DNA of 64,000 nt from Mycobacterium sp. SVM_VP21 (GCA_024758765.1 CP101406.1:4818419-4882418); one strand, 5' to 3'; positions 1 through 12,053 are shown, numbered from the stretch's first letter. Made by a program: numbers and translations. Notes: generated by a model not told the origin, from the letters alone.

Positions 1-954
1 GGCGTTCGACGAACCGTACAGAGCGCCGCGGATCTGCTTTTCATACAGCGTCAATTCCAGCAGTGAACCCGACATCGAGGTGTCTTCGGGGTGCCCGATC
101 GCGGTAACGACCACACGGCCGCGTTTACCGACCAAGGACAGCGCCTCGCCGATGTAGGACCCTTCGGCGACATCGGTGGTCAAGACGCAGACATCGGCGA
201 GTTTGCCGCGGGTGATGTCACTGATCAGTGACCAGGCCTCGTCGATCGTGGCAACGGCATGCGTCGCACCGAAACCGCCGGCTTGTTCACGCTTGAACGC
301 CACCGGATCGACAGCCACGATGTTCAACGCGCCCGCGATGCGGGCACCCTGAATCGCATTCATGCCGATGCCACCGGCTCCGATCACTACCACGGTATCC
401 CCGGCACGCACCTCACCGGTGCGCACCGCCGACCCGTACCCGGTCGTCACACCACACCCGATCAACGCCGCCTTGTCCAGCGGTGTCCCCTGGTCGATTT
501 TGACCAGAGACGCCTTGGGGACCACGGTGTATTCCGAGAACGTGCCCAGCAGGCACATCTGGCCGACGTCCTCACCCCGGGCATGGAAACGGTAAGTGCC
601 GTCGATCTGGGGTCCCATCATGAGCGCGGCACCCAAGTCGCACATGTTCCCCATCCCCCGCGCGCAATAGGAACAGTGCCCACACGACGGCAGGAACGTC
701 AGGATCACCGAATCGCCCTCGGCGACGTTCTCGACACCCGCACCCACTTCGACCACGGTGCCGGCACCCTCGTGGCCACCGACGACGGGCAGCGGAATGG
801 GCAGGTCGCCGGTCACGAGGTGTTCGTCGGAATGGCACAACCCGGTCGCGGTCAGCTGGACGAGCACTTCATCGGGGCCGGGAGGATCCAACTCGATGTC
901 CTCGACTTCCCACTTTTCTCCTAGGCCCCACAGCACTGCAGCACGTGTCTTCAT
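1..954 (-). CDS. NDMA-dependent type zinc alcohol dehydrogenase (3' end outside window)
   Basis: Oxidises alcohols to aldehydes; in this operon probably the alkanol made by the CYP153 system. The 318 visible codons run from an ATG at 954, with AAGGAGA six bases upstream, to base 1, so the C-terminus is missing. Visible are the catalytic zinc ligands C40, H61-E62 and C168, four structural zinc cysteines (C91, C94, C97, C105) and a Rossmann motif GAGGIG at 192-197. The sequence resembles mycobacterial AdhD (Rv3086)-like NDMA-dependent dehydrogenases. It is last in the minus-strand operon, 46 bases after the acyl-CoA ligase. Family assignment is secure; the substrate is inferred from context. 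Confidence 0.9.
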   Translation of the reverse strand, partial: MKTRAAVLWGLGEKWEVEDIELDPPGPDEVLVQLTATGLCHSDEHLVTGDLPIPLPVVGGHEGAGTVVEVGAGVENVAEGDSVILTFLPSCGHCSYCARGMGNMCDLGAALMMGPQIDGTYRFHARGEDVGQMCLLGTFSEYTVVPKASLVKIDQGTPLDKAALIGCGVTTGYGSAVRTGEVRAGDTVVVIGAGGIGMNAIQGARIAGALNIVAVDPVAFKREQAGGFGATHAVATIDEAWSLISDITRGKLADVCVLTTDVAEGSYIGEALSLVGKRGRVVVTAIGHPEDTSMSGSLLELTLYEKQIRGALYGSSNA

Positions 955-1000
955 ATGTGTCTCCTTAACGTCAGTGTTTCGGTCGCAGTGGATTGATGAT

Positions 1001-2617
1001 TCACGCCAGCGTCTCGATGATGAGGTCACCGTCGCCGAACTGGCGGCGCAGCTTCTTCTTGTCGAACTTGCCAGTGGAAGTCAGCGGAATGTCGGTGACG
1101 AACGCCCACCGTTCCGGTAGCCACCACTTGGCCACCCGCGCACGCAGAAATTCGGTCAGCTCCGCCGCGGTGGCGGTGCGGTCGGCAGCCAGGACGACCA
1201 CCGCCAGCGGCCGTTCCTGCCACTTGTCGTCGGGCACTCCAATCACCGTGGCGGTGCGCACCGCAGGGTGAGCGGCCAACTCGTTCTCCAATTCCACCGA
1301 GGAGATCCATTCGCCCCCGGACTTGATGACATCCTTGGAGCGGTCGGTCAGCGCGATGAACGCGTCCGCGCTGATCGTCCCGACGTCCCCGGTACGCAAC
1401 CACCCGTCCGGCGACGCCGCCGGACTGTCATTCTCGTAATACGACTGAGTGATCCACGGGCCGCGGACTTGAATCTCCCCCACCGATTTTCCGTCCCACG
1501 GTTGTTCTGCACCGCTGTCATCGACGATGCGGGCCTGCACACCGGCCACCACCCGGCCCTGGGTTGCGCGCAGGTGAAGCGACCTCTCCGGGGTATCAGA
1601 ACTCCGCGGCAGAGCGACCGAGGCCAGCGGGGAAGTCTCAGTCATCCCCCAAGCCTGCACAATGCGGATGCCCAGCTCGTCATAGGCGGTCATCAACGAC
1701 CGCGGAACCGCCGAACCACCGCAGGCCACCATCTTCAGCGAACTCACGTCATGGCCGGGATTGTCGCGCAGGTAGTGCAGAACATCGGTCCAGATCGTCG
1801 GCACCGCCCCCGCCATCGTCGGTCGCACCGCCTCGATCATCTCCACTAGAGGCCCCGCCTGCAGGAAACGGTCAGGCAGCAGAAGCTGCGCGCCGGCCAT
1901 CATCGCCGCATACGGCAACCCCCACGCGTTGGCGTGGAACATCGGAACGATCGCCAACACCGTGTCGTCATGACCGATGCCCAAGGCATTCGAAGTGCAC
2001 GCCGCCTGCGAGTGCAACCACGTCGAACGATGGCTGTAGACAACACCTTTCGGATGCCCGGTGGTACCGCTCGTATAGCACATCGCTGCGGCCGACTGCT
2101 CGTCGACGTCGGGCCAGTCGAACGTACTCGACTGGGCGGCCACCACATCGTCGTACCGTAGGACGTCCTTTCCGCACCCCTCGACCGCGGCAAGATCGCC
2201 GGTTCCGGTCACTAGCACCGTGCGCACCGAGGTCATCGACGGCAACGCCGCCGCCAAAAGGGCCAGCACCGTACTGTCGACGATGATCACCCGATCCTCG
2301 GCATGATTGGCGATCCACGTCAGCTGTTCCGGCGGCAGCCGCAGGTTCAACGTATGCAGCACCGCGCCCATCGACGGCACCGCCGCGTAACAGTCCAGAT
2401 GCTCCTGGTTGCTCCACTGTAACGTCGCGACACGCTCATCTCCACGGATGCCGATCTGGCGCAGAGCATTTGCCAACCGTGCCGCACGCTCACCCACCTC
2501 GCGATAGGACACCCCAGAGATCTGCCGGGGTCCGCGCGCAGTCAGCACCTCGCGATCGCCATGAACTGCCGAAGCATGGGCCACGATCGCGGGCACAGTC
2601 AACGCAACGTCCTGCAT
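1001..2617 (-). CDS. AMP-forming fatty acid CoA ligase (FadD type)
   Basis: Activates fatty acids to acyl-CoA through an acyl-adenylate, the last step after terminal oxidation of alkanes. The 538-residue protein has the AMP-binding P-loop [11 protein letters not shown] at 181-191, a GWLRTGDVG motif in the second half and a C-terminal GKFDKKKLR segment with the catalytic lysine. I chose the ATG at 2617 because GAGGAG lies just ahead of it; the ATG four codons upstream overlaps that ribosome site. It lies between the SCP2 gene and the alcohol dehydrogenase in the same direction. Chain-length preference cannot be read from the sequence. Confidence 0.9.
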   Translation of the reverse strand: MQDVALTVPAIVAHASAVHGDREVLTARGPRQISGVSYREVGERAARLANALRQIGIRGDERVATLQWSNQEHLDCYAAVPSMGAVLHTLNLRLPPEQLTWIANHAEDRVIIVDSTVLALLAAALPSMTSVRTVLVTGTGDLAAVEGCGKDVLRYDDVVAAQSSTFDWPDVDEQSAAAMCYTSGTTGHPKGVVYSHRSTWLHSQAACTSNALGIGHDDTVLAIVPMFHANAWGLPYAAMMAGAQLLLPDRFLQAGPLVEMIEAVRPTMAGAVPTIWTDVLHYLRDNPGHDVSSLKMVACGGSAVPRSLMTAYDELGIRIVQAWGMTETSPLASVALPRSSDTPERSLHLRATQGRVVAGVQARIVDDSGAEQPWDGKSVGEIQVRGPWITQSYYENDSPAASPDGWLRTGDVGTISADAFIALTDRSKDVIKSGGEWISSVELENELAAHPAVRTATVIGVPDDKWQERPLAVVVLAADRTATAAELTEFLRARVAKWWLPERWAFVTDIPLTSTGKFDKKKLRRQFGDGDLIIETLA

Positions 2618-2665
2618 CGTGCTCCTCATCGCACACCCGCCCTACAGCCCGCGGTGAGGCGAGGG

Positions 2666-3088
2666 TCACGCATCGATGAGGTCCTGCCGATTCTGGCTCT
2701 CCAGCATCAACCGGTACTCGGGGAACAGGTTCTTGGCCTGCGGGATCAACTTGATCAACTTCGGCACCGGACCTTTCGCACGTACCGTTCCCTTGGCCAT
2801 CGCCATCGTCAAGTTCACCTTCCCCAACCAGAACTTGTTCCCCGTGTCTGCCGACATGAACAACTCCACGTTGGGCACCGCGGTACTGGCCGCTCCGGTC
2901 TCCACCACCTTGTTCGGCATGTCCACCGTCACAACCGCATCCGGATCTGTGTAATGCACCCGCAACACCACACCCGAATTCGCGAGCTTGTCCGCCAGAC
3001 CTTCCTTCTCCAAACCCCGCCGAAAGATCCCGCCCAGGAAGGCATAGACCTCGTCCTCGTCCCTAAATACCGCCACCGTCAACCTCAA
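2666..3088 (-). CDS. SCP2 sterol-carrier domain protein
   Basis: A 140-residue single-domain protein with the SCP2 pattern: a central VVTVDMPNKVVETG segment, a hydrophobic LFMSADTGNKFWLGKVNLTM stretch and a GPVPKLIKLIPQ helix. SCP2 proteins bind fatty acyl or sterol ligands, so a lipid-binding role beside CYP153 and FadD is plausible. The frame opens at a TTG at 3088; a GTG four codons later is the alternative, and an upstream ATG is in another frame and stops quickly. No catalytic residues are expected. Confidence 0.75.
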   Translation of the reverse strand: MRLTVAVFRDEDEVYAFLGGIFRRGLEKEGLADKLANSGVVLRVHYTDPDAVVTVDMPNKVVETGAASTAVPNVELFMSADTGNKFWLGKVNLTMAMAKGTVRAKGPVPKLIKLIPQAKNLFPEYRLMLESQNRQDLIDA

Positions 3089-3337
3089 CTAACCTCATTG
3101 TCAGAACAGAACAGAACAGAACAGGCACCGACTTCTGACGCTGCTCCTCCGGAAAGAATCGTCATGCTCGTTGGGAAACCCCACTAGGTCCTGATGCGCT
3201 GCGCCAAGGCGACCGCCGGGCAGCCGCTAGCGTTCCTTTGCCAGCGGGGCTGGATGGCAATTGTCACTGAAGTACCTCTCCAAGACACGCGTCGCATCCG
3301 CCGTCGTCGTTCCCACCGCCTACGCACCGCCGGCACC
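3089..3337. other. Intergenic gap with a short (GAACA)n tract
   Basis: A 249-base gap splits the operon between the reductase and the SCP2 gene. Bases 3103-3124 hold about four copies of the five-base unit GAACA. I see no coding sequence on either strand that looks real, so a second promoter for SCP2-FadD-ADH may lie here, but no convincing -10/-35 pair is visible. Confidence 0.5.
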
Positions 3338-4540
3338 TCAGTCCGAGCCGGCGAGCACCAGTTCGGCCCGTTCGACGGCGACTTGCTGCGTGATGACCCG
3401 CTTGCTGAACATGAAGTCGCGGGGACGGTTGATGCAGTCGGCGGCAATGAGCTCGCCGGCACGGAGGTAGAAGCAGGTGAAGTCGCGGTCCCGGGTCGGG
3501 TCGCCGCTGAGGACGACCTCGTCGTACCCGGTGTTGAGACCGGCGATCTGGAGCTTGAGGTCGTATTGATCTGACCAGAACCATGGAAGGGCCGCAATCT
3601 TCTTGGACTTCCCACAGACGGTCGCGGCGGCGACCTTGGCCTGCTCGGCCGCGCTCGGCACGGACTCCAGGCGGATGCGACGGCCGTAACGGGCCATGTC
3701 GTGGCTGGCGCAGTCCCCGGCGGCCACGATGTCGGGGTCGCTAGTCCGGGCCCGATCGTCGATCACGACGCCGTTGTCGACGACCAGGCCCGCGGTGGCG
3801 GCGAGCTCGGTGTTCGGCTCCACGCCGATGCCGACAATGACGAGGTCGGCGGGAATTGATTCGCCACTGGCCAGGATTACTTCGCGGACCCTGCCGTCGC
3901 CGGACAGAGCCTCGACCAGCGTGCCCGTCCGGATGTTGACGCCCTCCTCCCGGTGGATCCGGTCGAAGAACTCCGATACCTCCGGGGCGGTGACCCGTTC
4001 AAGGACGCGCCCGGTCGCCTCGAGCAGGGTGACCTCCAGACCCAGTGCACGCAACGAGGCGGCTGTCTCCAGTCCGATGTAGCCGCCGCCCACGATCACC
4101 GCCCGACGCCCGGGGCCGGCGGCCTCTCGGATCATCTCGCCGTCCGCGGCGGTGCGTAGGTAGAAGACTCCGGCCAGGTCCGCTCCCGGGGTGGGGAGCC
4201 GACGAGGCCGGGCGCCAGTGCACAGCGCGAGCTTGTCGTAGGGCAGTGCGTCGCCGGTACTCAGCACGACATGACCAGCCGAGCGGTCGATCGCCGCCAC
4301 CGTCGCATCCAGGAGTCGGATCCGCTGCTTGGCGTAGAAATCCGAGTTGCGGATCGCGAGTTCGGCCAGTTCGCATTTGTCGGCCAGGTACGACTTGGAC
4401 AGCGGGGGCCGCTGGTAGGGCAACGCCGACTCATCGCCGACGAGGACGATCTCGCCGTCCCACCCTTCTCGGCGAAGACTGGCGGCGAGCTGGGTGCCCG
4501 CGTGGCTGGCCCCCGCGATGACCGCTCGCTGCACGGTCAT
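3338..4540 (-). CDS. NADH:ferredoxin reductase of the CYP153 system
   Basis: FAD- and NAD-dependent reductase of the putidaredoxin/rubredoxin reductase family, 400 residues, which passes electrons from NADH through a ferredoxin to the P450. The N-terminal FAD motif is AGASHAG at 9-15, the NAD motif GGGYIGLETA lies at 151-160, and the second FAD motif DIVAAGDCA is near 270. Its ATG overlaps the P450 stop by four bases (ATGA), which implies translational coupling. Order and content match the P450-reductase pair of known mycobacterial CYP153A6-type alkane hydroxylase operons. Confidence 0.92.
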   Translation of the reverse strand: MTVQRAVIAGASHAGTQLAASLRREGWDGEIVLVGDESALPYQRPPLSKSYLADKCELAELAIRNSDFYAKQRIRLLDATVAAIDRSAGHVVLSTGDALPYDKLALCTGARPRRLPTPGADLAGVFYLRTAADGEMIREAAGPGRRAVIVGGGYIGLETAASLRALGLEVTLLEATGRVLERVTAPEVSEFFDRIHREEGVNIRTGTLVEALSGDGRVREVILASGESIPADLVIVGIGVEPNTELAATAGLVVDNGVVIDDRARTSDPDIVAAGDCASHDMARYGRRIRLESVPSAAEQAKVAAATVCGKSKKIAALPWFWSDQYDLKLQIAGLNTGYDEVVLSGDPTRDRDFTCFYLRAGELIAADCINRPRDFMFSKRVITQQVAVERAELVLAGSD

Positions 4541-5928
4541 GCGCCACCTTTCGGGATGAGGCGGACCATCAGCTTACTGATCCCCCTCACGAAGTTGGAC
4601 TGCACGTACTCGGGCTCACCGACGACCTCGATGTTCTCGAACCGCGGAAGCAGCTCCTCCCACAGGATCCGCAACTGCATCTCGGCCAGCCGGTTACCCA
4701 TACAGCGGTGCACGCCGAAACCGAAGGAGATGTGGTTACGGGCGTTGGCCCGGTCGATAATCAGGTCATCGGGCCGATCGAACACGCGCTCGTCGCGGTT
4801 GCCCGAGGCGTACCACATCAGGACCTTATCGCCCTTGCGGATGAACTGCCCGTTGAGCACAGTGTCGGCCTTGGCGATCCGGCGCATATGCGCGAGCGGG
4901 GTTTGCCACCGGATGATCTCCGAGACCATGTTGGGGATCAGCTCGGGGTTCGCCTTCAGCTTCTCAAACTGGTCAGGGAACTCGTTCAGCGCCAGAACAC
5001 CACCGCTCATGGAATTGCGGGTCGTATCGTTGCCACCCACGATCAGCAATACCAAGTTGCCCAAGAACTCCATCGGGCGATCGATCAGGTCCTTGGTGCT
5101 CTCGTCGCTCTGCAACATGGTGATCAGATCGAAGCCGGGCAGCTCTCCGGCAGCTTTCCGGGCTGCCTTGTCCCGCCAGTGAGCGCTGAGACCTCTAGCC
5201 ATATCGACCATGCCGCGAAATATCTCGTCGTTGTCCGAGGGCCCACCGTTGGCTTGCTCCATGGAGGTGGCGAGATCGGACCATTGGACGAGCTTGCGCC
5301 GCTGCTCGTACGGGAAGTCCAGCAGCGTGGCCAGCATGCGCGCGGTTAGCTCGATCGAGACGTGCTGCACCCAGTTGAACGGTTCGCCAAGCGGCAGAGC
5401 GTCGAGCACGTCTACCACCCGCTCGCGGATGAGGCCCTCCATCTCACGCAGGTTCTTCGGTGCGACCACACCCTGGACAGCCTGCCGTTGCCGGTCGTGT
5501 TTCGGGGGGTCCATCGCGATGAACATCGCAATGTCGAGGAAGCGCGGCGGGCTCCCGATGACGATGAACGGCTCGGAGGAGAAGACCTCGTGGTTCTTGT
5601 CGACGGCCACGATGTCGGCATGCCGCGTCACCGACCAGAACGGGCCGAACGCGCTGTGGGCCTGATAGTGCACGGGAGCCTCGTTGCGTAGGCGCTCGTA
5701 ATAGGACTTCCAGCGACCCTGACGATAGAGGAAAGGATTGCTAAGGTCGATGTCGGTCAGTTCAACCTCGTCAGCCGGCGGGATCGGTCGCTCGATGAAG
5801 ATTTTTTCACCGTTGGTGCCGGTGACCCAGCGCCGCGTTCTGTCGTAGAGGTGGGCGCCCTGGATTATTCGGTCCATCGGAATTGTTGCCTGAGCCTTGG
5901 CAGTGACTGCCTCGCGAATATTGCTCAC
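4537..5928 (-). CDS. Cytochrome P450, CYP153 family alkane/fatty-acid omega-hydroxylase
   Basis: Class I P450 that hydroxylates terminal carbons of medium-chain alkanes or fatty acids. The 463-residue protein has the I-helix GGNDTTRNSMSG, the ExxR motif EIIR and the heme-binding FGFGVHRCMGNRLAE with the axial cysteine at about 409. The overall sequence, including the GSPPRFLDIAMFIAMDPPKH region, is typical of CYP153A. The start is a GTG at 5928 preceded by AGAGGTGAG. It sits 20 bases after the ferredoxin stop and overlaps the reductase start. The family call rests on recognition of the sequence, not on a search. Confidence 0.92.
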   Translation of the reverse strand: MSNIREAVTAKAQATIPMDRIIQGAHLYDRTRRWVTGTNGEKIFIERPIPPADEVELTDIDLSNPFLYRQGRWKSYYERLRNEAPVHYQAHSAFGPFWSVTRHADIVAVDKNHEVFSSEPFIVIGSPPRFLDIAMFIAMDPPKHDRQRQAVQGVVAPKNLREMEGLIRERVVDVLDALPLGEPFNWVQHVSIELTARMLATLLDFPYEQRRKLVQWSDLATSMEQANGGPSDNDEIFRGMVDMARGLSAHWRDKAARKAAGELPGFDLITMLQSDESTKDLIDRPMEFLGNLVLLIVGGNDTTRNSMSGGVLALNEFPDQFEKLKANPELIPNMVSEIIRWQTPLAHMRRIAKADTVLNGQFIRKGDKVLMWYASGNRDERVFDRPDDLIIDRANARNHISFGFGVHRCMGNRLAEMQLRILWEELLPRFENIEVVGEPEYVQSNFVRGISKLMVRLIPKGGA

Positions 5929-5948
5929 GTCTCACCTCTCTTTCGTCA

Positions 5949-6078
5949 TCACAGTTGGAACTCGGGCAGATGGACGATCAAACCGTCCCACGCCTCAGAG
6001 ACCTGCATCTGGCAGGACAGCCGGGAGGTCGGCTGACGCTCGGGGTTCATCGCGAGCATCTCCTCTTCATTGGCCCCG
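5949..6078 (-). pseudogene. [2Fe-2S] ferredoxin, 3' part only, interrupted by an IS end
   Basis: The last 43 codons of an adrenodoxin/putidaredoxin-type ferredoxin remain, including the tail ERQPTSRLSCQMQV with the final cluster cysteine and a C-terminus ending EFQL. It would be the electron donor of CYP153 directly downstream. At 6078/6079 the reading frame meets the left end of the IS1081-like element found complete at 50054-51480. Since the gene-to-IS joint lies inside one assembled block, the insertion is probably real; the 5' part of the gene is not in the window. Confidence 0.85.
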
Positions 6079-6189
6079 GGTTGCGTCCAGCAGAGTGGTG
6101 TACGAGTCGGACCTGATCAGCGGGACCGGCGTGTCGTTGCCGAATGATTGAAGGTCATCGCGTGATTCTTCGAGAGACCCGTCAAAGTC
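6079..6189 (+). mobile_element. Left-end fragment (111 bp) of the IS1081-like IS256 element
   Basis: Identical to bases 50054-50164, beginning with the inverted-repeat sequence GGTTGCGTCCAGCAG. It is the point where block 1 runs into a multi-copy insertion sequence. The next base belongs to a different block. Confidence 0.9.
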
Positions 6190-6299
6190 CAACACACGGG
6201 CCCAACAAGGAATCAGTTACAGATCCCTTCCTGACACCTCCGGAGGCATTTGAGAAGGACCAACTTGATCTATATCAGCGAGCCTCGACGCAGGAGAGG
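6190..6299 (-). mobile_element. End fragment (110 bp) of the IS110 element with repeat flank
   Basis: Identical to 49944-50053. The first 87 bases are the non-coding end of the IS110-family element upstream of its transposase; the last 23 bases are the start of a palindromic repeat unit that continues to 6315. It shows an IS110 copy inserted in a repeat downstream of xerD. Confidence 0.85.
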
Positions 6300-6315
6300 C
6301 GAAGCTGGACCGCCG
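6277..6315 (+). repeat. Half of a 57-bp family palindromic repeat
   Basis: Starts AGCGAGCCTCGACGCAGGAG and ends GACCGCCG, matching the right three quarters of the unit seen in tandem at 43537-43647. The missing left arm (cggcggtt) is where the IS110 end begins. Confidence 0.8.
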
Positions 6316-6331
6316 ACACAGGCCCCAGCGG

Positions 6332-7308
6332 CTAACGCGCGCGAGGATGCGCCTCGGCCCACACCTCGCGCAGGGCGTTGACCGTCACCAACGTATAGAT
6401 CTGGGTGGTGGTCACCGAGGCGTGGCCGAGCAGCTCTTGCACCACCCGCACGTCGGCGCCGCCGTCGAGCAGATGGGTCGCGAATGAGTGCCGCAGCGTG
6501 TGCGGTGACACTTTGGCGGTGATCCCGGCCCGCTCGGCGGCGTCTTGCAGCACCTGCCAGGCGCTCTGCCGCGACAGCCTCCCCCCGCGGGCGTTGAGGA
6601 ACACCGCGGCGGTACCGCGGCCGCGGCCGGCCAGCTCCGGACGGCCCCGCACCAGGTAGGCGTCCAGCGCCGCGACCGCCGGCCGGCCGACCGGCACCAA
6701 TCGCTGCTTGCCGCCCTTGCCGTGCAACAGCACCGACCGGTCTGCGACATCAATATCGTCGATGTCCATTCCCACGGCCTCCGAGATGCGGGATCCGGTG
6801 GAGTACAGCATCTCCAGCAATGCGCGGTTGCGCAGCGTCAACGGCCCGTCAGCCTCGCTGGGGGTACCACCCGCTTGCGGGGGAGCGCCGCCGGCACCGG
6901 CCAGCAGCGCCGCCACCTCGTCAACGGTCAGGCTCTTGGGCAGGCGCCGCCCCGGTGTCGGCGGCTTGACCGAGCGCGCCACGTCGGCCGCCACCAGCCC
7001 CTCGGCGGCGGCGAACCGGTGCAGGCCGCGCACCGCGATCAGCGCGCGCCCCGCCGAGACCGCCGACAGGCCGGGCACGCCGTTGTCGGGGTCGCCACGA
7101 CGCAGCGTCACCAGAAAATCGGTGACGTCGCCTTCGCCGACGCCGGCCAGGTCTTCGATCCCGCGGGCCAGCAGGTGCTCGCGGTAGCGGCGCAGGTCGC
7201 GCCGATAGGAACTCAACGTGTTGGCCGCGACCCCGCGCTCGATGGTCAGGTGGTCCAGATACCCCTGCAACTGCCCGCCCAGCGGGCCCACCGGCTGGGC
7301 CGCCGCCG

Positions 7309-7312
<4 letters not shown>
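6332..7312 (-). CDS. xerD: Tyrosine recombinase XerD
   Basis: Site-specific recombinase that, with XerC, resolves chromosome dimers at dif. The 326-residue protein has the N-terminal core-binding domain ([17 protein letters not shown]) and the catalytic pattern R in [16 protein letters not shown], the GHAS histidine and the QIYT tyrosine near the C-terminus. I chose the ATG at 7312 because it overlaps the NUDIX stop (ATGA); an upstream in-frame ATG would add 15 residues. Compared with M. tuberculosis XerD it has an extra Pro/Gly-rich stretch ([11 protein letters not shown]) between the two domains, encoded by a short GC-rich inverted repeat at 6859-6886. Confidence 0.95.
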
Positions 7313-9874
<2,562 letters not shown>

Positions 9875-10834
9875 CTATTGCGCCAGGGTGACCGAGCCGG
9901 CGCCGTGGCCGATGCCGTACTGGCCCGGCTGGCCCCCGCCGATCAGGCTGCTCACCGCCATCACGGTGGTGATCCGGCCCGACTCGATGTCCACGTCGTC
10001 GACGGTGCTGATCGTGCCGGCCACCGCGGAATCGGTGCGTGCCATAGCCACCGCCGCGGTGCCCGACGCCGACCCGTCGCGGCCGGCCAGCACCGTCGCC
10101 GAACCGTGCGGGGCCAGTGCCGCGGCGAACCGGGCCACGCTCAACCCGGCGGTGCCGGCGTCTTCCGGCAACGCCCCGCCGGTGACCACGATGGCGGCGT
10201 TGGCGGCCGGGAAGCGCTCTTGGGCGTAGGTGACGAAACCGGTGTCGCGCAGCGCGGCCAGCACGGTGGCGCGGGCGGTGTCATCGACAGCGGGGCCGGG
10301 CGGAGTCGGGGGCTCGGGACGGCGCGAGTTGATCAGCAGTGCGATCCCGAGCAGGTCGCCGGCCTGGGCGTCCTGGTCGACCAGGCTGGTGCTCAATTGA
10401 GCGCCAGCCGGCACGATCCCGGACTCCAGCACGGCACGCAGCTTCTCCTCGGCGTTGCCGTCGACGAACTGCGCCGTCAGTGTCACCGTTCCGGTGACGG
10501 TTCCGCCGGCCTGCCCGATGATCCGCGAGACCGCCTCGACGTCGTCGTCGGCCGCGTCAGGGGTCCGGAAGATCACCGTGGATTTCCCGGTCAGCGCGTC
10601 GTGCACCATCCGGGGCGCCATCTGGGCATCGAAATCGTTGGCGTTGCGCAGTCGTTCGCTCAGCGCGTTGTGCTGTTCGCGCAGCGCGTCGACCTGCTCC
10701 CGCAGATCCTGCTTGTCGGACTGCATGCCGGCCATCAACGGACCCGACAACAGTCCCGAACCTAGGACGACGCCGAATACCAGTGCCAGCAGCACTGCCG
10801 TCAGCGACATCGCGTGGTAGCGAGGGGTGATCAT
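9875..10834 (-). CDS. mctB: Outer-membrane channel / copper transport protein MctB (SteB)
   Basis: Corresponds to Rv1698, known as MctB for copper efflux and as SteB, partner of SteA in corynebacteria. The 319-residue protein has one N-terminal hydrophobic segment (about residues 8-32), then a coiled-coil rich in Gln, Glu and Arg (about 38-62), then a mixed domain. It is 37 bases downstream of steA, in the order seen in other mycobacteria. Which of the two proposed functions applies cannot be judged here. Confidence 0.85.
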   Translation of the reverse strand: MITPRYHAMSLTAVLLALVFGVVLGSGLLSGPLMAGMQSDKQDLREQVDALREQHNALSERLRNANDFDAQMAPRMVHDALTGKSTVIFRTPDAADDDVEAVSRIIGQAGGTVTGTVTLTAQFVDGNAEEKLRAVLESGIVPAGAQLSTSLVDQDAQAGDLLGIALLINSRRPEPPTPPGPAVDDTARATVLAALRDTGFVTYAQERFPAANAAIVVTGGALPEDAGTAGLSVARFAAALAPHGSATVLAGRDGSASGTAAVAMARTDSAVAGTISTVDDVDIESGRITTVMAVSSLIGGGQPGQYGIGHGAGSVTLAQ

Positions 10835-10871
10835 GGCGGTGCTGACCCCGATCCTTTTGCGTCGATCCCTT

Positions 10872-12053
10872 TTAGGTCACCCAGTGCCGCAACCACTGCG
10901 ACAGGTGCTGCCAGTAGTGCCCGAGCCACTCGAGCACCACGGCGTCGGTCCGCGATACCCACAGCGCGACGATGATCGCCATCAGCATGGTCAACACCAG
11001 CAGCGCGATCGCGCCGGCCGAAATCCGGTTGCGGTAGAGCGTGGCGACCGCGCGGGCGTCCACCAGCTTCTCGCCGACCTTGAGTCGGGTCATGAACATC
11101 GACGGGTTGGTCAGCTGACGGGTCCGGTCGAAGAACGTCTCGATGTTGGCGGTGTGCCCGGCCGTCACCAGTAGCGCCGCACCGTGGTGGTCGGCCAGCA
11201 GCAGCGCCAGGTCCATCGCGGAACCGGCGGCCGGGAAGGTCATGGCACCGACACCCAGGTCCTGGATGCGCTCCAGACCGGGCGCGTGGCCGTCCGCGTC
11301 TGCGGGCAGCACGACCTGCGAGCCGCACCGCAGCACTTCGGCGCTCATCTGGTCGGGGTCGCCGACGATCAGCTGCGGGCGGTAGCCGGCCTTGCGCAGC
11401 ACGTCGGCTCCGGCACCGATGCCGATCAGCACCGGCTGGTACTCCTTGATGAACGGCTTGAGGCACTTGAGGTCGTCAGTGGCGGTAGCTTCGTCACCGA
11501 CCAGCACCACGTGGCGACGTCGCAGGTCGACGTCGATCTCGGGGATCCCGATGCCGTCGATCAGCAGCGGGCTCTCGCTGCGAATGAACTCGATGGTGTT
11601 GCCGGCGAAGGACTCCAGGTGGGCCACCAGCCCGCTCTTGGCCTCGATCATCATGTCGGCGATCTCGACGTCGCTGCGTTCGACGCCGCGGGCCAGCCGG
11701 CGGTCGCCGGAGTAGACGGCGCCGTTGTAGAGGCGGATCTTGGCGCCGTCCCGGATCTTCTTGAACACCGTGGGTCCGGCTTCGTCGATCAGCGTGACGC
11801 CGTTGGCGACCAGCACCTCCGGTCCCAGGTTCGGGTAGCGCCCGGAGATCGATGCCGAGGCGTTGACGACGCCGGCGATCTGGGCTTCCACCAGGGCGTC
11901 GGCGGTGATCCGGTCCAGGTCGAGAATGTCGAGGACCACGATGTCGCCGGGGCCAACCCTGCGCAGCAGTCGGTCGATGTCGTGGTCAACCCGAGCCGTA
12001 CCGACAAGGCCAGGCCGGGCGGTGTTACGAGACAGCAGCGCAGACATCTTCAT
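10872..12053 (-). CDS. steA: Cytokinetic-ring associated protein SteA
   Basis: Corresponds to Rv1697. SteA with SteB is linked to daughter-cell separation in corynebacteria; the domain resembles thiamin pyrophosphokinase. Visible are TARVDHDIDRLLRRVGPGD near the N-terminus, a LIVGDPDQMS motif in the middle and a C-terminal membrane helix (AIALLVLTMLMAIIVALWV). I used the ATG at 12053, which gives the family N-terminus MKMSALLSR; an ATG at 12125 would add 24 residues and lies nine bases from recN. Neither has a strong ribosome site. Confidence 0.85.
   Translation of the reverse strand: MKMSALLSRNTARPGLVGTARVDHDIDRLLRRVGPGDIVVLDILDLDRITADALVEAQIAGVVNASASISGRYPNLGPEVLVANGVTLIDEAGPTVFKKIRDGAKIRLYNGAVYSGDRRLARGVERSDVEIADMMIEAKSGLVAHLESFAGNTIEFIRSESPLLIDGIGIPEIDVDLRRRHVVLVGDEATATDDLKCLKPFIKEYQPVLIGIGAGADVLRKAGYRPQLIVGDPDQMSAEVLRCGSQVVLPADADGHAPGLERIQDLGVGAMTFPAAGSAMDLALLLADHHGAALLVTAGHTANIETFFDRTRQLTNPSMFMTRLKVGEKLVDARAVATLYRNRISAGAIALLVLTMLMAIIVALWVSRTDAVVLEWLGHYWQHLSQWLRHWVT

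Noticed and set aside
6079..6315. Composite transposon formed by IS1081-like and IS110 ends beside the alkane genes
   Set aside because: The two ends lie on different sides of a break at 6189, so their closeness is not evidence of a composite element.
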